Positions 16,899-25,609 are shown, counted from the first letter of the stretch. The stretch is DNA of 64,000 nt from an uncultured Victivallis sp. (GCA_944389895.1 CALXOA010000075.1:1-64000), one strand, 5' to 3'. Notes: generated by a model not told the origin, from the sequence alone. Translations and numbers: made by a program.

Positions 16899-17639
16899 AT
16901 GGATCTCCATGTCAACGGCTGGTCGACGATCGCCGAATTTCTGGAGTTGAGAAAAAAGACGCAGAGTGATCTGGCGGTGTTGCTGGATATTTCTCCAGCC
17001 GCGATCTCGCAGGTAAAGAGCGGGCGTTATCTGCTCAGTCCGGGGCAGCTGGCCGCGATTGCAGAGTTTCTGGAGTTTGATGCAACTGCGGTCGACCGAT
17101 TTTACACGGAACTTTTCAACGCCCGGCTTCTGGTACGGCGGGGGGTGCACGAACCGACGTTTACGACGGCACGACCGCGGTTCAAAGTTGAAATGAATCG
17201 TGAAGGGAGTGTTGCGGATTTCTGCGGTTCCCCGGGTCCGGTTCCCGTCGGTCGGCTCGGGCAGTTTGAGTCCTATGAACCGGCGCTGGAGCCGGTAGAC
17301 GAGTACCTGAGGCGCAATTCGGTGGAGCGCTATCAGGGGGAGTGCCGCGGCAACCACCTGTGTGTGCTGAGATTGGAGACGGCGAATCCCTTCGGGCTGT
17401 TTCCCGGCACACTGGTGATTTTCGAAGGACGGCGTTTCGCTGCCGCCGGTGATCTTGTGCTGCTCCGGCTGGATGGTGCGGGTATCATGATCCGCGAATA
17501 TGTTCCAGAGGGGGAACTGGTGTTGTTGCGGGCGATTACACCGGGGAACGAGGATCTGCGCTGGCGGCGGCGGGAACATCCCGGCGCATTGCGCTGGATG
17601 TATCCGGTAGTGGAACTGGTGTTGAAAATGCCCCGCTGA
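16899..17639 (+). CDS. XRE-type regulator with degenerate S24-like C-terminus
   Basis: A 246-residue protein. Residues about 5-70 form a Cro/C1-type helix-turn-helix: FLELRKKTQSDLAVLLDIS, then PAAISQVKSGRYLLSPGQL. The C-terminal half, with FPGTLVIFEG, AAAGDLVLLRLDG and IMIREYVPEGELVLL, has the beta-rich pattern of LexA/S24 domains, but the catalytic serine position is not evident, so self-cleavage is doubtful; it may sense a ligand or dimerise instead. The ATG at 16899 has AGAGG seven bases upstream. It is divergent from the Cys-cluster gene, and its promoter carries a palindrome on the -10 box, consistent with autoregulation. Confidence 0.75.
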   Translation: MDLHVNGWSTIAEFLELRKKTQSDLAVLLDISPAAISQVKSGRYLLSPGQLAAIAEFLEFDATAVDRFYTELFNARLLVRRGVHEPTFTTARPRFKVEMNREGSVADFCGSPGPVPVGRLGQFESYEPALEPVDEYLRRNSVERYQGECRGNHLCVLRLETANPFGLFPGTLVIFEGRRFAAAGDLVLLRLDGAGIMIREYVPEGELVLLRAITPGNEDLRWRRREHPGALRWMYPVVELVLKMPR

Positions 17640-17999
17640 TTGTCGCGGTGGCGGTCCCGTCGGTCTCTTCCGCAGTTCAGAATTTTTTCTCCCGGAAGGG
17701 ATGTGTCTCCATCGGTGACCGCGGCCGTGTCGCCGCTGTTTCCGGATGAAACGTTGCGGCACTTTCCCGGTGGAGCGGCTTTTCCGGCAAATGTGGCACT
17801 TCCGGCTTGAAATGAAGGGCATGCGATGATACATTTTATAAAATGTCGTAAGTTTGGGAGATGGGGTGAAGTTGCCGGAAACGCGGCACGTTTGCGGGCC
17901 GGGGAAAGGTGGAGCCGGTCACGTGCATCGTGAAAAACGGCGTCCGGGCGGTTGCCCGGTATCGTCCGGAAAAGGCGCAGGCGTGGTGAACAGGTGGAT
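17640..17999. other. Intergenic region before the glycosyltransferase operon
   Basis: A 360-base gene-free stretch. Its left half is GC-rich with no convincing terminator; its right half holds a promoter and a 16-base palindrome (17807-17846). About 150 bases of leader precede the first glycosyltransferase. Confidence 0.5.
17807..17846 (+). promoter_or_regulatory. Promoter and palindromic operator of the glycosyltransferase operon
   Basis: TTGAAA (5 of 6) and TACATT (4 of 6) are exactly 17 bases apart. A perfect 16-base palindrome, ACATTTTATAAAATGT (17831-17846), starts inside the -10 box and runs over the expected transcription start, where a bound repressor would block initiation. Confidence 0.55.
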
Positions 18000-19688
18000 A
18001 TGAAGGGATATCGTTTCTGGCTGATTGTTCTGTTTCCGGTCGTGCTTTATCTTGGAACCATCTGGCAGCGGCCGCTGTTTCTGCCGGATGAGATGCGGTA
18101 TAGTGAGATCCCCCGTGAGATGATTGCTTCGGGAAGCTGGATTTCCCCGCAGCTCAATGGAATGGACTATTTCGAAAAACCTGTGTTCGGCTACTGGCTG
18201 GTTGCGGGAGCCATGAAGCTGTTCGGTGAGCGGCCTGCCGCGGTTCGCTTCCCTTCGGCTGTGGCGACACTGCTGAGTGCCGGTGTGATCTGGCTGGTCG
18301 GCATGCGGGCGGGGGATCGTCGGCTCGGAACGGCTGCCGCGGCTGTTTTCCTTTTTTCCGGATTGGTGTTTGCCGTCGGCACATACGGGGTACTCGATGC
18401 GCCGTTTTCCTTCTTTCTCTGGCTGACGATGGGGGCTGCCTACTTTGCCTGCACGGAAAAATTTTCATGGAAACGGGCGGGATATCTGTGCATTGCCGGG
18501 ATCGGGTGCGGACTTGCGTTTCTCACCAAAGGGTTTCTGGCGGTTGTTCTGCCGACACTGGCGATGGTGTTTTTCCTGATCTGGGAGAGAAGCTGGAAAC
18601 GGATCTTCACGCTGCCCTGGATCCCTCTGCTTGTTGCCGCGGCTGTGGCTGCCCCGTGGGTGATTGTGATTTCCCGTATGGAACCGGATTTCTGGCGGCA
18701 GTTCATCTGGGTTGAACATTTTCAGCGTGCGATTTCCGGAATGGGGGCCAATGATGATCGGCGGGAGCCCTTCTGGTATTTTCTGCCGGTGCTGGCCGGG
18801 GGGGTGATGCCCTGGCTGCTTTTTCTGCCTGCGGTCTGGCGGGGATATCGGCGGCATGTCCGGGAATTTTTCCGCCTGCCGTTGTTGCGGTTCTCCGTGT
18901 CGATGCTGTTGACATGGTTTGTATTTTTTTCCGTATCCCGTGGAAAGCTGGCGACTTATATCCTGCCGTGTTTCCCCGCGATATCTTTCCTGATCGCTTT
19001 CGGGCTTCTGCGGGCAGAGGAAGCGGGAGATTACGAGTGGGCCGACCGGGTGTTGCGTTTTCTGATCCGGGTGTTGCTGGCGGTGCCGATTCTGTTGTTT
19101 CTGGTTCAGACGCTGGATCGCTTTTCCGGTCGGGTCCCGGCGGATCTGGTGCTCTACCGTTTCAACGAGAACTACTTCATTCCGATTCTGGCGATGATGA
19201 TGATGATGATCTGGTTTCAGCTGGCCGTGAGAGAGTTTCGCGGGGAACGTAAATTTTTCTTTTTCTGCATCGGGCTCGGATTTGTCATGCTGGCCGTTCA
19301 CTGCTCGATGCCGTGGCGTTTCATCCGGGATATTGCGCCGGAGCAGTTTCTGAAGACGGTGGCGAGGCCGCTGGTCGTGGGGCGTTCCGACGTGACGGTG
19401 TTGGCCGACCGGACACTCGGAGCTTCCGCCTGCTGGTCGCTGAAGCGTGCCGACATCGGTATTTACGGGCGCAGTGGGGAGTTTGAATACGGTTTGTCTC
19501 AGGATCAGGCTGCCCGCCGCTGGAACTGGGAGACGTTGAGGCAGCTTCATCAACAGAGAAAACCGTTCATCCTGATTACGAAATCTGAAAAACTGGCACG
19601 GGAGGTTCCGAGTCCGAAGACCAGTGTCCGGAGCGGTTCATTGTTCGTCGTTGCCTGTAATCTGGAGGAGAAGAGGGAAGGAAAATGA
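18000..19688 (+). CDS. ArnT-like membrane glycosyltransferase (PMT family), copy 1
   Basis: A 562-residue integral membrane protein of the ArnT/PMT superfamily, which uses polyprenyl-phosphate-linked sugars to glycosylate lipid A or other envelope molecules. The first periplasmic loop has the family motif PLFLPDEMRYSEIPREM with the catalytic-type acidic residues, and MDYFEKPVFGYWLVAGAMKL follows. About twelve hydrophobic helices span residues 5-430, then a soluble tail of about 130 residues. The ATG at 18000 is close to AGGTGG; a GTG six bases earlier is possible. It overlaps copy 2 by four bases (ATGA). The acceptor and sugar are not predictable. Confidence 0.88.
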   Translation: MKGYRFWLIVLFPVVLYLGTIWQRPLFLPDEMRYSEIPREMIASGSWISPQLNGMDYFEKPVFGYWLVAGAMKLFGERPAAVRFPSAVATLLSAGVIWLVGMRAGDRRLGTAAAAVFLFSGLVFAVGTYGVLDAPFSFFLWLTMGAAYFACTEKFSWKRAGYLCIAGIGCGLAFLTKGFLAVVLPTLAMVFFLIWERSWKRIFTLPWIPLLVAAAVAAPWVIVISRMEPDFWRQFIWVEHFQRAISGMGANDDRREPFWYFLPVLAGGVMPWLLFLPAVWRGYRRHVREFFRLPLLRFSVSMLLTWFVFFSVSRGKLATYILPCFPAISFLIAFGLLRAEEAGDYEWADRVLRFLIRVLLAVPILLFLVQTLDRFSGRVPADLVLYRFNENYFIPILAMMMMMIWFQLAVREFRGERKFFFFCIGLGFVMLAVHCSMPWRFIRDIAPEQFLKTVARPLVVGRSDVTVLADRTLGASACWSLKRADIGIYGRSGEFEYGLSQDQAARRWNWETLRQLHQQRKPFILITKSEKLAREVPSPKTSVRSGSLFVVACNLEEKREGK

Positions 19689-21373
19689 AATATCTCGGAC
19701 TAGTTTTTTTATTTTTCATTTTTGCATATCTGGTACCGCTGGCGGGGCGGCCGATGGTGACGCCGGATGAGTTTCGATATGCGGAGATCCCCCGAGAAAT
19801 GGTCGAGAAAGGAGACTATGCCGCACCTCGGTTGCTCACGGTCCACTATTTTGAAAAGCCGGTACTGGGGTACTGGATGACCGCCGCCTCGTTCCGGCTA
19901 TTCGGGGAAAACGCGTTTGCACTGCGTCTGCCTGCTGCGCTCGGAGCCGGGCTGTCGGCGTTCATGATCTGGCTTTTGCTTCACCAGACGCTGCGGGATG
20001 ACAGGCTTGCTGCATTGGCTGCCGCACTTTGTCTCTGCTCCGGTATGGTTTACGGAGTCGGCACCTTTGCGGTTCTCGACAGTCAGGTGACCGGATTCAT
20101 CACCGGTGTGTCCGTGACCGGGTTCATGGCGGTTCTGGAGCCGAGGCTGACACGACGCAAGTTGTTGCTGTTGATCCTCTGCGGCATCTTTGCCGGTCTG
20201 GCATTCATGACCAAGGGGTTCATCGCCTTTGCGGTTCCCGCTCTGGCCCTGGCCGGATTTCTCTGCTGGGAACGGCGCTGGAAGGATTTTCTGACCCTGC
20301 CGTGGATTCCTTTTGTCGTGATGCTGGTGGTGGTGGCTCCGTGGGTGATTGCAGCTCATCGGGCCGATCCGGACTACTGGCGCTACTTCATCGTGGTCGA
20401 ACACTGGCAGCGGTTCACCGGCGGCAGCGGGGAACAACATCCGGAACCGTTCTGGTTTCTGCTGCCGTTCCTGGTGGCCGGTGCGTTTCCTGCCGCGCTG
20501 CTGGCTCCGACCGCGCTGGCTGTGGGACGGAAAGAGTGGGGACGGTTGCTGCAGCGCCCGGTCTATCGTTTCGCTCTGTCGGCCGTGGTACTGCCGTTCC
20601 TGTTCTTCTCCGCCTCCAGTGGCAAACTGGCGACCTACATTCTGCCGTGTTTTCCTCCGCTTGCGGTGCTGCTTGCCGCCGGGGTGGCGGCTTACTTCCG
20701 GCAGGGAGGACACAACAAGGTGTTTCAGGTGTCCCTGACGGTATGGGGCGTGTTGCTGACGATCGCCGCGCTCGGCACGATCGCTTTTCTGGCAGTGAAC
20801 CCTTTTCCGGAGAAAATTGCCGGAAGTCGGGGAATGTTGTTTGCAACTGCGGCGATCGGGTTGCTGTGGGGGGCCTTGCTGCTTCTCTGCTGTCGGAAAG
20901 TATGGCGGACCAGGTTCTATCTTTTCTTTTTCGGACTGGCGGCCGTACTTGCGGTCGGCGGCTGGGCGATTCCGCCGTCGCTGATCGGGAGCAAAGCTCC
21001 GGAAGCGGATCTGCAACGGTTGCCGGCGCTGGCCGGATTTGATCCGTCGCGGGCGGTTCTGGTTACGTCGCCGTCGTTGATGCATGCTGTCGCATGGGTG
21101 TACCATCGCCCCGATGTGCGTACCCTCGGTTCGCATGGGGAACTTGAATACGGCAATACCAGGGCGGCGGCCGAGGGAAGAACTCCGGTCCGGCTGACTC
21201 ATGGGGAGTATGAAGCGCTGATCCGTACCGGAGAGCGTCCCGATGTGGTTTACATCGAGCGTGCCAGAAAACCGGATGACGGCAAAGTGGATGGAGAGGT
21301 TTTCAGTATGGTCCGGGTGGGCGGGGTCCATGCGATTGTCTATCGTGCGCCCGGAAAGGAGGCCGACAAATGA
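19685..21373 (+). CDS. ArnT-like membrane glycosyltransferase (PMT family), copy 2
   Basis: A 562-residue paralogue of the preceding gene with the same length and motif order: PMVTPDEFRYAEIPREMVEK, VHYFEKPVLGYWMTAASFRL, GIFAGLAFMTKGF and SSGKLATYILPCFPPLAV. It has about twelve hydrophobic helices and a soluble C-terminal part. Start and stop both overlap neighbours by four bases, so the two copies and the methyltransferase form one coupled operon. Tandem duplication followed by divergence is the simplest history; the two enzymes may form a pair or act on different acceptors. Confidence 0.88.
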   Translation: MKYLGLVFLFFIFAYLVPLAGRPMVTPDEFRYAEIPREMVEKGDYAAPRLLTVHYFEKPVLGYWMTAASFRLFGENAFALRLPAALGAGLSAFMIWLLLHQTLRDDRLAALAAALCLCSGMVYGVGTFAVLDSQVTGFITGVSVTGFMAVLEPRLTRRKLLLLILCGIFAGLAFMTKGFIAFAVPALALAGFLCWERRWKDFLTLPWIPFVVMLVVVAPWVIAAHRADPDYWRYFIVVEHWQRFTGGSGEQHPEPFWFLLPFLVAGAFPAALLAPTALAVGRKEWGRLLQRPVYRFALSAVVLPFLFFSASSGKLATYILPCFPPLAVLLAAGVAAYFRQGGHNKVFQVSLTVWGVLLTIAALGTIAFLAVNPFPEKIAGSRGMLFATAAIGLLWGALLLLCCRKVWRTRFYLFFFGLAAVLAVGGWAIPPSLIGSKAPEADLQRLPALAGFDPSRAVLVTSPSLMHAVAWVYHRPDVRTLGSHGELEYGNTRAAAEGRTPVRLTHGEYEALIRTGERPDVVYIERARKPDDGKVDGEVFSMVRVGGVHAIVYRAPGKEADK

Positions 21374-21945
21374 AGAGAGGAGTGCTTTTTACGCGTTTCC
21401 TGCGGCATCCCGCACAGGTGGGGGCGCTCTGCCCTTCGTCGCGTTCATTGTGCCGGACGATCGTTTCCGAGATCGGCGTGGAGCGGGCCGGATTGGTGGT
21501 GGAACTCGGTCCCGGTACCGGTGTGATCACCCGTGAGATTGTCCATCGGCTGCCTGAGGCCGGGCGGTTGCTGGCGATTGAACTGGATGCGGCGCTCTGT
21601 GCACATCTGCTCGAGATGTTTCCTGATGTGGATATCTGCCATGACAGTGCGTCGCGGCTCGGCGAGATTCTGGCTGAGAAGCGGGTGGGCGCTGTCGACG
21701 CGGTGGTTTCCGGGCTGCCGTGGGCAGTGTTTCCGGAGTCTCTGCAGCGAGAGATTCTGAATGAGGTTTCCGGCAATCTTGTTCCGGGGGGCTGGTTTGC
21801 CACTTTTGCCTATCTGCAGGGATTGATGTTGCCGGCCGGCATCCGTTTCCGGCGATTGCTGAATGAAACGTTCAGCGAAGTGGTCACAAGTCGGGTTGTC
21901 TGGCGCAATGTGCCGCCCGCGTTTGTCTATCGTTGTAGAAAATGA
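21370..21945 (+). CDS. SAM-dependent methyltransferase, phospholipid N-methyltransferase-like
   Basis: A 191-residue class I methyltransferase. The SAM-binding motif is VVELGPGTGVITREI (residues about 43-57), followed by LLAIELDAALCAHLLEMFPD. The opening FTRFLRHPAQVGALCPSSRSL and the C-terminal VWRNVPPAFVYRCRK are typical of the group that includes bacterial PmtA-type phosphatidylethanolamine methyltransferases and some rRNA dimethylase relatives. The ATG overlaps the glycosyltransferase stop by four bases. Its position suggests lipid or cell-envelope modification. The methyl acceptor is inferred, not shown. Confidence 0.82.
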   Translation: MKRGVLFTRFLRHPAQVGALCPSSRSLCRTIVSEIGVERAGLVVELGPGTGVITREIVHRLPEAGRLLAIELDAALCAHLLEMFPDVDICHDSASRLGEILAEKRVGAVDAVVSGLPWAVFPESLQREILNEVSGNLVPGGWFATFAYLQGLMLPAGIRFRRLLNETFSEVVTSRVVWRNVPPAFVYRCRK

Positions 21946-21965
21946 TCTTGTGAAAGGAGTTGAAA

Positions 21966-22772
21966 ATGGCGGAGTTTCAGCTTGGCGTGTCGATCGGGTC
22001 GATTTCGAAGGAGTTTGATGGGGAGCTGGTGGCGCTTGTCGGCGCGAGCCGGATTGCGACGTTTGAGCTTTCGGGCGCGGTGTTGGGCAATGAGGCGGTC
22101 CGTTGCGAGTTCCGGCGAATGCTTGCCGAAACCGGAAAACGGGCGGCCTCATGGCACATTCCCTTCGGTTTCGATTACGATATTTCGTCGCCGGATGAAA
22201 CCATCCGTTCTGCGGCGGTCGAGCGGGTACGGGAGGAACTTGTTTCCGCCGGTGGCTTCGGCTGCGATTTCGCTGTAATTCATGCCAGTTTTGAACCGAT
22301 TCCGGATGGGGAGCGCGAGGCGCGTATCGCTGCGGTCCGCCGTTCATTCGCCGAGTTGGAGCCGGCGCTTCTCCGGTACGGGCTCCGGTTGACGGTGGAA
22401 CTTCTGCCGCGCAGCTGCATCGGGAACACTGCCCGGGAACTTCTGGCGATGCTGGCCGGTGCTTCCCCGACTTTCGGAGCCTGTCTTGACGTGAACCATC
22501 TGATGGGGGATTACGCGAGTCTGCCCGGTATTGTCCGGCAGCTTGGCGAGCGCCTTTATACGCTGCACCTTTCCGACTACGATGGAGTTGATGAAAAACA
22601 TTGGCTGCCCGGGGAAGGGGTGATCGACTGGCCCGGTTTCTGCGCGGCATTGCGGGAGATCGGGTACACCGGCCCCTTCAACTACGAGGTGCGCACGGAT
22701 CCTGCCGCGACTCCGGCGGAGCGGATCAGATGCCTTGAAGAGAACTTCGATGCATTGATGAAACGTTGCTGA
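21966..22772 (+). CDS. Sugar phosphate isomerase/epimerase-like TIM barrel protein
   Basis: A 268-residue protein of the AP-endonuclease-2-type TIM barrel family that includes xylose-isomerase-like sugar epimerases. Visible metal-site style motifs include WHIPFGFDYD, FAVIHASFEP, LTVELLPRSC (Glu), GACLDVNHLMGD (Asp and His), YTLHLSDYDG and the C-terminal YEVRTDP (Glu). The ATG at 21966 has AAAGGAG six bases upstream; a TTG at 21960 is also in frame. It follows the methyltransferase after 20 bases and is probably the last gene of that operon. The substrate is unknown. Confidence 0.82.
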   Translation: MAEFQLGVSIGSISKEFDGELVALVGASRIATFELSGAVLGNEAVRCEFRRMLAETGKRAASWHIPFGFDYDISSPDETIRSAAVERVREELVSAGGFGCDFAVIHASFEPIPDGEREARIAAVRRSFAELEPALLRYGLRLTVELLPRSCIGNTARELLAMLAGASPTFGACLDVNHLMGDYASLPGIVRQLGERLYTLHLSDYDGVDEKHWLPGEGVIDWPGFCAALREIGYTGPFNYEVRTDPAATPAERIRCLEENFDALMKRC

Positions 22773-22828
22773 CGGGGGGGCGTTGTCGTCTCTCTTCGAA
22801 TGTGTCGGGCCGGTTCAGTGTTTTCCTG

Positions 22829-22855
22829 TTCCCCGTTTCGCGGAAAATATTTTTT
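22829..22855 (+). terminator. Weak candidate terminator after the epimerase gene
   Basis: TTCCCCG pairs with CGCGGAA around a TTT loop with one mismatch, followed by AATATTTTTTC. The stem is short, so this is tentative. Confidence 0.3.
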
Positions 22856-22876
22856 CGGAATCCCGAAGCGTTTGAA

Positions 22877-22898
22877 CCGTTTTTTTAAAAAAAAACGG
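22877..22898. repeat. A/T-rich palindromic hairpin
   Basis: CCG, seven T, nine A, CGG form an almost perfect palindrome. It could be a weak bidirectional terminator or a bent-DNA element upstream of the FHA-MoxR promoter. Confidence 0.35.
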
Positions 22899-22939
22899 AT
22901 AAAAATCACGATTCCATTGAAATAAGTTCGATTCGAAGG

Positions 22940-22967
22940 TTGAAAATAGCGTTCGACAGACTACATT
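22940..22967 (+). promoter_or_regulatory. Putative promoter of the FHA-MoxR operon
   Basis: TTGAAA and TACATT are separated by 16 bases, the same pair of boxes as at the glycosyltransferase promoter. It lies about 90 bases before the start codon. Confidence 0.45.
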
Positions 22968-23054
22968 TAATGGAAACCCGTGAACGGGGCGGGCTTTCTG
23001 GAATCCTTTTTTTCCAGCCTCCGTCCTTAACCTTTTAGCGACTGATTGACGACC

Positions 23055-24383
23055 ATGACAGAAAAAGATACTTCCCCGGCTCGCCGTGATTATCCGACGA
23101 TCACCCTTCAGGAGAAATATGGGCAGAGTCGTGAAATTTCAATCGATCGGGAGCTCCTGATCATCGGCCGTGATCCGGAGTGCGACATCCAGATCGACGA
23201 TACCGACATTTCACGCCATCATGCTTCGATCAGCAGCACTTCCGAAGGGGTGTTCGTGCAGGATCTCGGCAGTGCCAACGGCACTTTTGTGAACAATGCG
23301 CCGATCGTGCGGATTCAGCTCAAACATCTCGATGTGATTCAGGTCGGGCGCGCGATGCTGGTGTTCAACGACCTCGACAATCCCGGGCTTACCGGAGCCG
23401 GCGACCGTGCGACTGCCGAAAATGAGTTCACGTTTGAATCCATGGCGACGGTGATCCGCCAGCTGGAGAATAACATCGGCGTGGTTTTCAAGGGGAAGCC
23501 GGATGTGGTCCGCAACATGATCGTCTGCCTGATGGCCGACGGGCACCTGCTCATAGAGGATGCTCCCGGAGTCGGCAAAAGCATTCTCGTGCAGGCGCTG
23601 GCGAAATCCATTCAGGCTCACTATCGTCGCATTCAGTTCACGCCGGATATGCTTCCGAGCGATATCACCGGTGCGAACATCTACGATGAAAAGCTCAAGG
23701 AGTTCCGTTTTATTCCCGGGCCGATTTTCGGCAATGTGATTCTGGCCGATGAGATCAACCGTACCACGCCGAGAACCCAGTCCAGTTTGCTTGAATGTAT
23801 GTCCGAGTCGGTGGTTACGATCGACGGCAGGGGGCATGTGCTGCCGAAGCCGTTCTTCGTGGTTGCCACGCAGAACCCCGAGGACTACCACGGCACATAT
23901 CCGCTGCCGGAGCCGCAGCTTGACCGATTCCTGATGCGGTTGTCGATCGGCTACCCCTCTCCCGAGGCGGAGCTGGAGATCCTCAGCTCGCAGCAGGCAA
24001 GCCACCCGCTGTCGCGTATCTCCTACGTGATCAAGGGGTCGGATATCGTTCACTGCCATGCGCTCGTGCGCGGGGTGACGGTCTCCGACAAGATCAAGGA
24101 GTACATCATCAAGATCACCAGCGCAACCCGCGAGCATCCGGCGCTGACCAACGGCTGCAGCCCGCGGGCCACGCTGGCGTTGATGCGCTGCAGCCAGAGT
24201 CTTGCCGCTTATTGCGGGCGGAACTATGTGACGCCGCGTGATGTGCGTTCTATGGTCAAGGTGGTGTTGGCCCACCGGATGACGCTGCGGTTGCGCCACC
24301 AGGGCGAATGGCATAACGTTGAGAACGTGCTCGATTCAATTGTGGAATCGATTCCGATGGCCAACGAGGACGCCGAAGCATGA
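23055..24383 (+). CDS. FHA domain-MoxR AAA+ ATPase fusion
   Basis: A 442-residue fusion. Residues about 12-105 are a forkhead-associated domain, with LLIIGRDPECDIQIDDTDIS, RHHASIS and GSANGTFVNN, which binds phosphothreonine peptides. Residues about 125-440 are a MoxR ATPase: Walker A PGVGKS with K175, Walker B VILADEINR, sensor VVATQNPEDYHGTYPLPE, and the arginine region LDRFLMRL. MoxR proteins act as chaperones with the neighbouring DUF58 protein. The ATG at 23055 lacks a good ribosome binding site, as does the TTG at 23046. It overlaps the DUF58 gene by four bases. The fused FHA suggests control by protein phosphorylation. Confidence 0.93.
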   Translation: MTEKDTSPARRDYPTITLQEKYGQSREISIDRELLIIGRDPECDIQIDDTDISRHHASISSTSEGVFVQDLGSANGTFVNNAPIVRIQLKHLDVIQVGRAMLVFNDLDNPGLTGAGDRATAENEFTFESMATVIRQLENNIGVVFKGKPDVVRNMIVCLMADGHLLIEDAPGVGKSILVQALAKSIQAHYRRIQFTPDMLPSDITGANIYDEKLKEFRFIPGPIFGNVILADEINRTTPRTQSSLLECMSESVVTIDGRGHVLPKPFFVVATQNPEDYHGTYPLPEPQLDRFLMRLSIGYPSPEAELEILSSQQASHPLSRISYVIKGSDIVHCHALVRGVTVSDKIKEYIIKITSATREHPALTNGCSPRATLALMRCSQSLAAYCGRNYVTPRDVRSMVKVVLAHRMTLRLRHQGEWHNVENVLDSIVESIPMANEDAEA

Positions 24384-25609
24384 TTGCCCTTCCGACCGCC
24401 CGCGGCCGTCTGTTGATTCTGATGGCGTTCGGGGCAGTCTGTGTGGCGCTGGTCAATGTGGGGCTGGCGACCGCCCTGGCGGCCTCGGCTTTCTGTTCGC
24501 TGCTGGCGGCGAGTTTTCTGATGGCGCAGTTTTCGCTCTATGGCATCCGTGTGGAGCGCAAACCGAACTGCGACGGCGTCTGCGGTACCGAGATCACATT
24601 GCCGCTGGTGGTTACCAACCGGACCTTCCTGTTCCGGCAATCGACTGTCGTTACGGAAATCTGTCCTTTCGCTCCCGGGGGGCGGTTGCATTCGGTGGTG
24701 CCGCCGTTGCGTCCCCGGCAGTCGTTGACGCTTGACCGCAGTTGTATGGCCGAGAAGCGGGGATGGTTCACCCTGTCGCTGCTGCGGGTATCGGGCGGAG
24801 ATCCGGCCGGGCTTTTCCGGAGAACACGCAAGTTCCGGCTGCCCGGTGAGATACAGATCTATCCCCGGACGGTTCGTCTGGATTCGATACCGCTCTACCG
24901 GCACGGCAATTCGATGGCCAGTTTCGACGGCCGGCCGCTGGGGCAGTCGGGGCACGGGCAGGAGTTTTTCGGTCTCCGACCCTACCGGCCCGGGGATGAG
25001 GTTCGTTTCATACACTGGAAGGGAATGGCTGCGAAACGGCAGCTGATGATCCGCGAATTTGAGGCGAACACGGTTGACCGGATCGTGATTCTGCTCGATA
25101 CCCGTTCGACTCTGGTCGGCAATGATCCGCGTGAAAACAATCTGGAGTACCTGATCTGTGCGGCCGCCAGTTTGACGGAGCATCTCAAGGAGATGTATTG
25201 CCGTATTCTGTTTTTTGCTGCGGACGGGAGGACCGGCAAGCTCATCCGGCTCTCCGGTGATGCGGCCGGGATCCATCGGCGGCTGCGGCAGACGCTGATG
25301 ATGATTGAACCGGCGGAACTCTCCTTTACCGAGCTTCTTCAGGAGACTGCCGAAGAGATTCCGCACGGTTCGCTGGTTTACGCACTGAGTCTTGACGATG
25401 ACGACTCGTGTGCCGGAATGCTTGAACTCCTGTTCGATTCGGATTGTCTGATCCGCTGGATCCGGGCGCCGAAGGCGAACTTCCCGGAGATGTTGCCGGA
25501 TGAACCCCGGATCGTCTACGGCGGCCGGAAACGCAAGCAGATGCGGCGGATGGTCAAGCCTCTCGACGTCTGTTTCTGTACAAGGCTGGAGGAGGTGCTT
25601 GAGAAATGA
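24380..25609 (+). CDS. DUF58 protein, MoxR partner
   Basis: A 409-residue protein of the DUF58 family. Two hydrophobic helices lie near the N-terminus (LILMAFGAVCVALVNVGLA, then a second). A beta-rich middle precedes the family core GQEFFGLRPYRPGDEVRFIH with WKGMAAKRQLMIREFE, leading into a vWA-like fold with IVILLDTRSTLVGN. It is membrane-anchored and works with MoxR ATPases. The start overlaps the MoxR stop by four bases and its stop overlaps the transglutaminase start, so all three are coupled. Confidence 0.9.
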   Translation: MIALPTARGRLLILMAFGAVCVALVNVGLATALAASAFCSLLAASFLMAQFSLYGIRVERKPNCDGVCGTEITLPLVVTNRTFLFRQSTVVTEICPFAPGGRLHSVVPPLRPRQSLTLDRSCMAEKRGWFTLSLLRVSGGDPAGLFRRTRKFRLPGEIQIYPRTVRLDSIPLYRHGNSMASFDGRPLGQSGHGQEFFGLRPYRPGDEVRFIHWKGMAAKRQLMIREFEANTVDRIVILLDTRSTLVGNDPRENNLEYLICAAASLTEHLKEMYCRILFFAADGRTGKLIRLSGDAAGIHRRLRQTLMMIEPAELSFTELLQETAEEIPHGSLVYALSLDDDDSCAGMLELLFDSDCLIRWIRAPKANFPEMLPDEPRIVYGGRKRKQMRRMVKPLDVCFCTRLEEVLEK

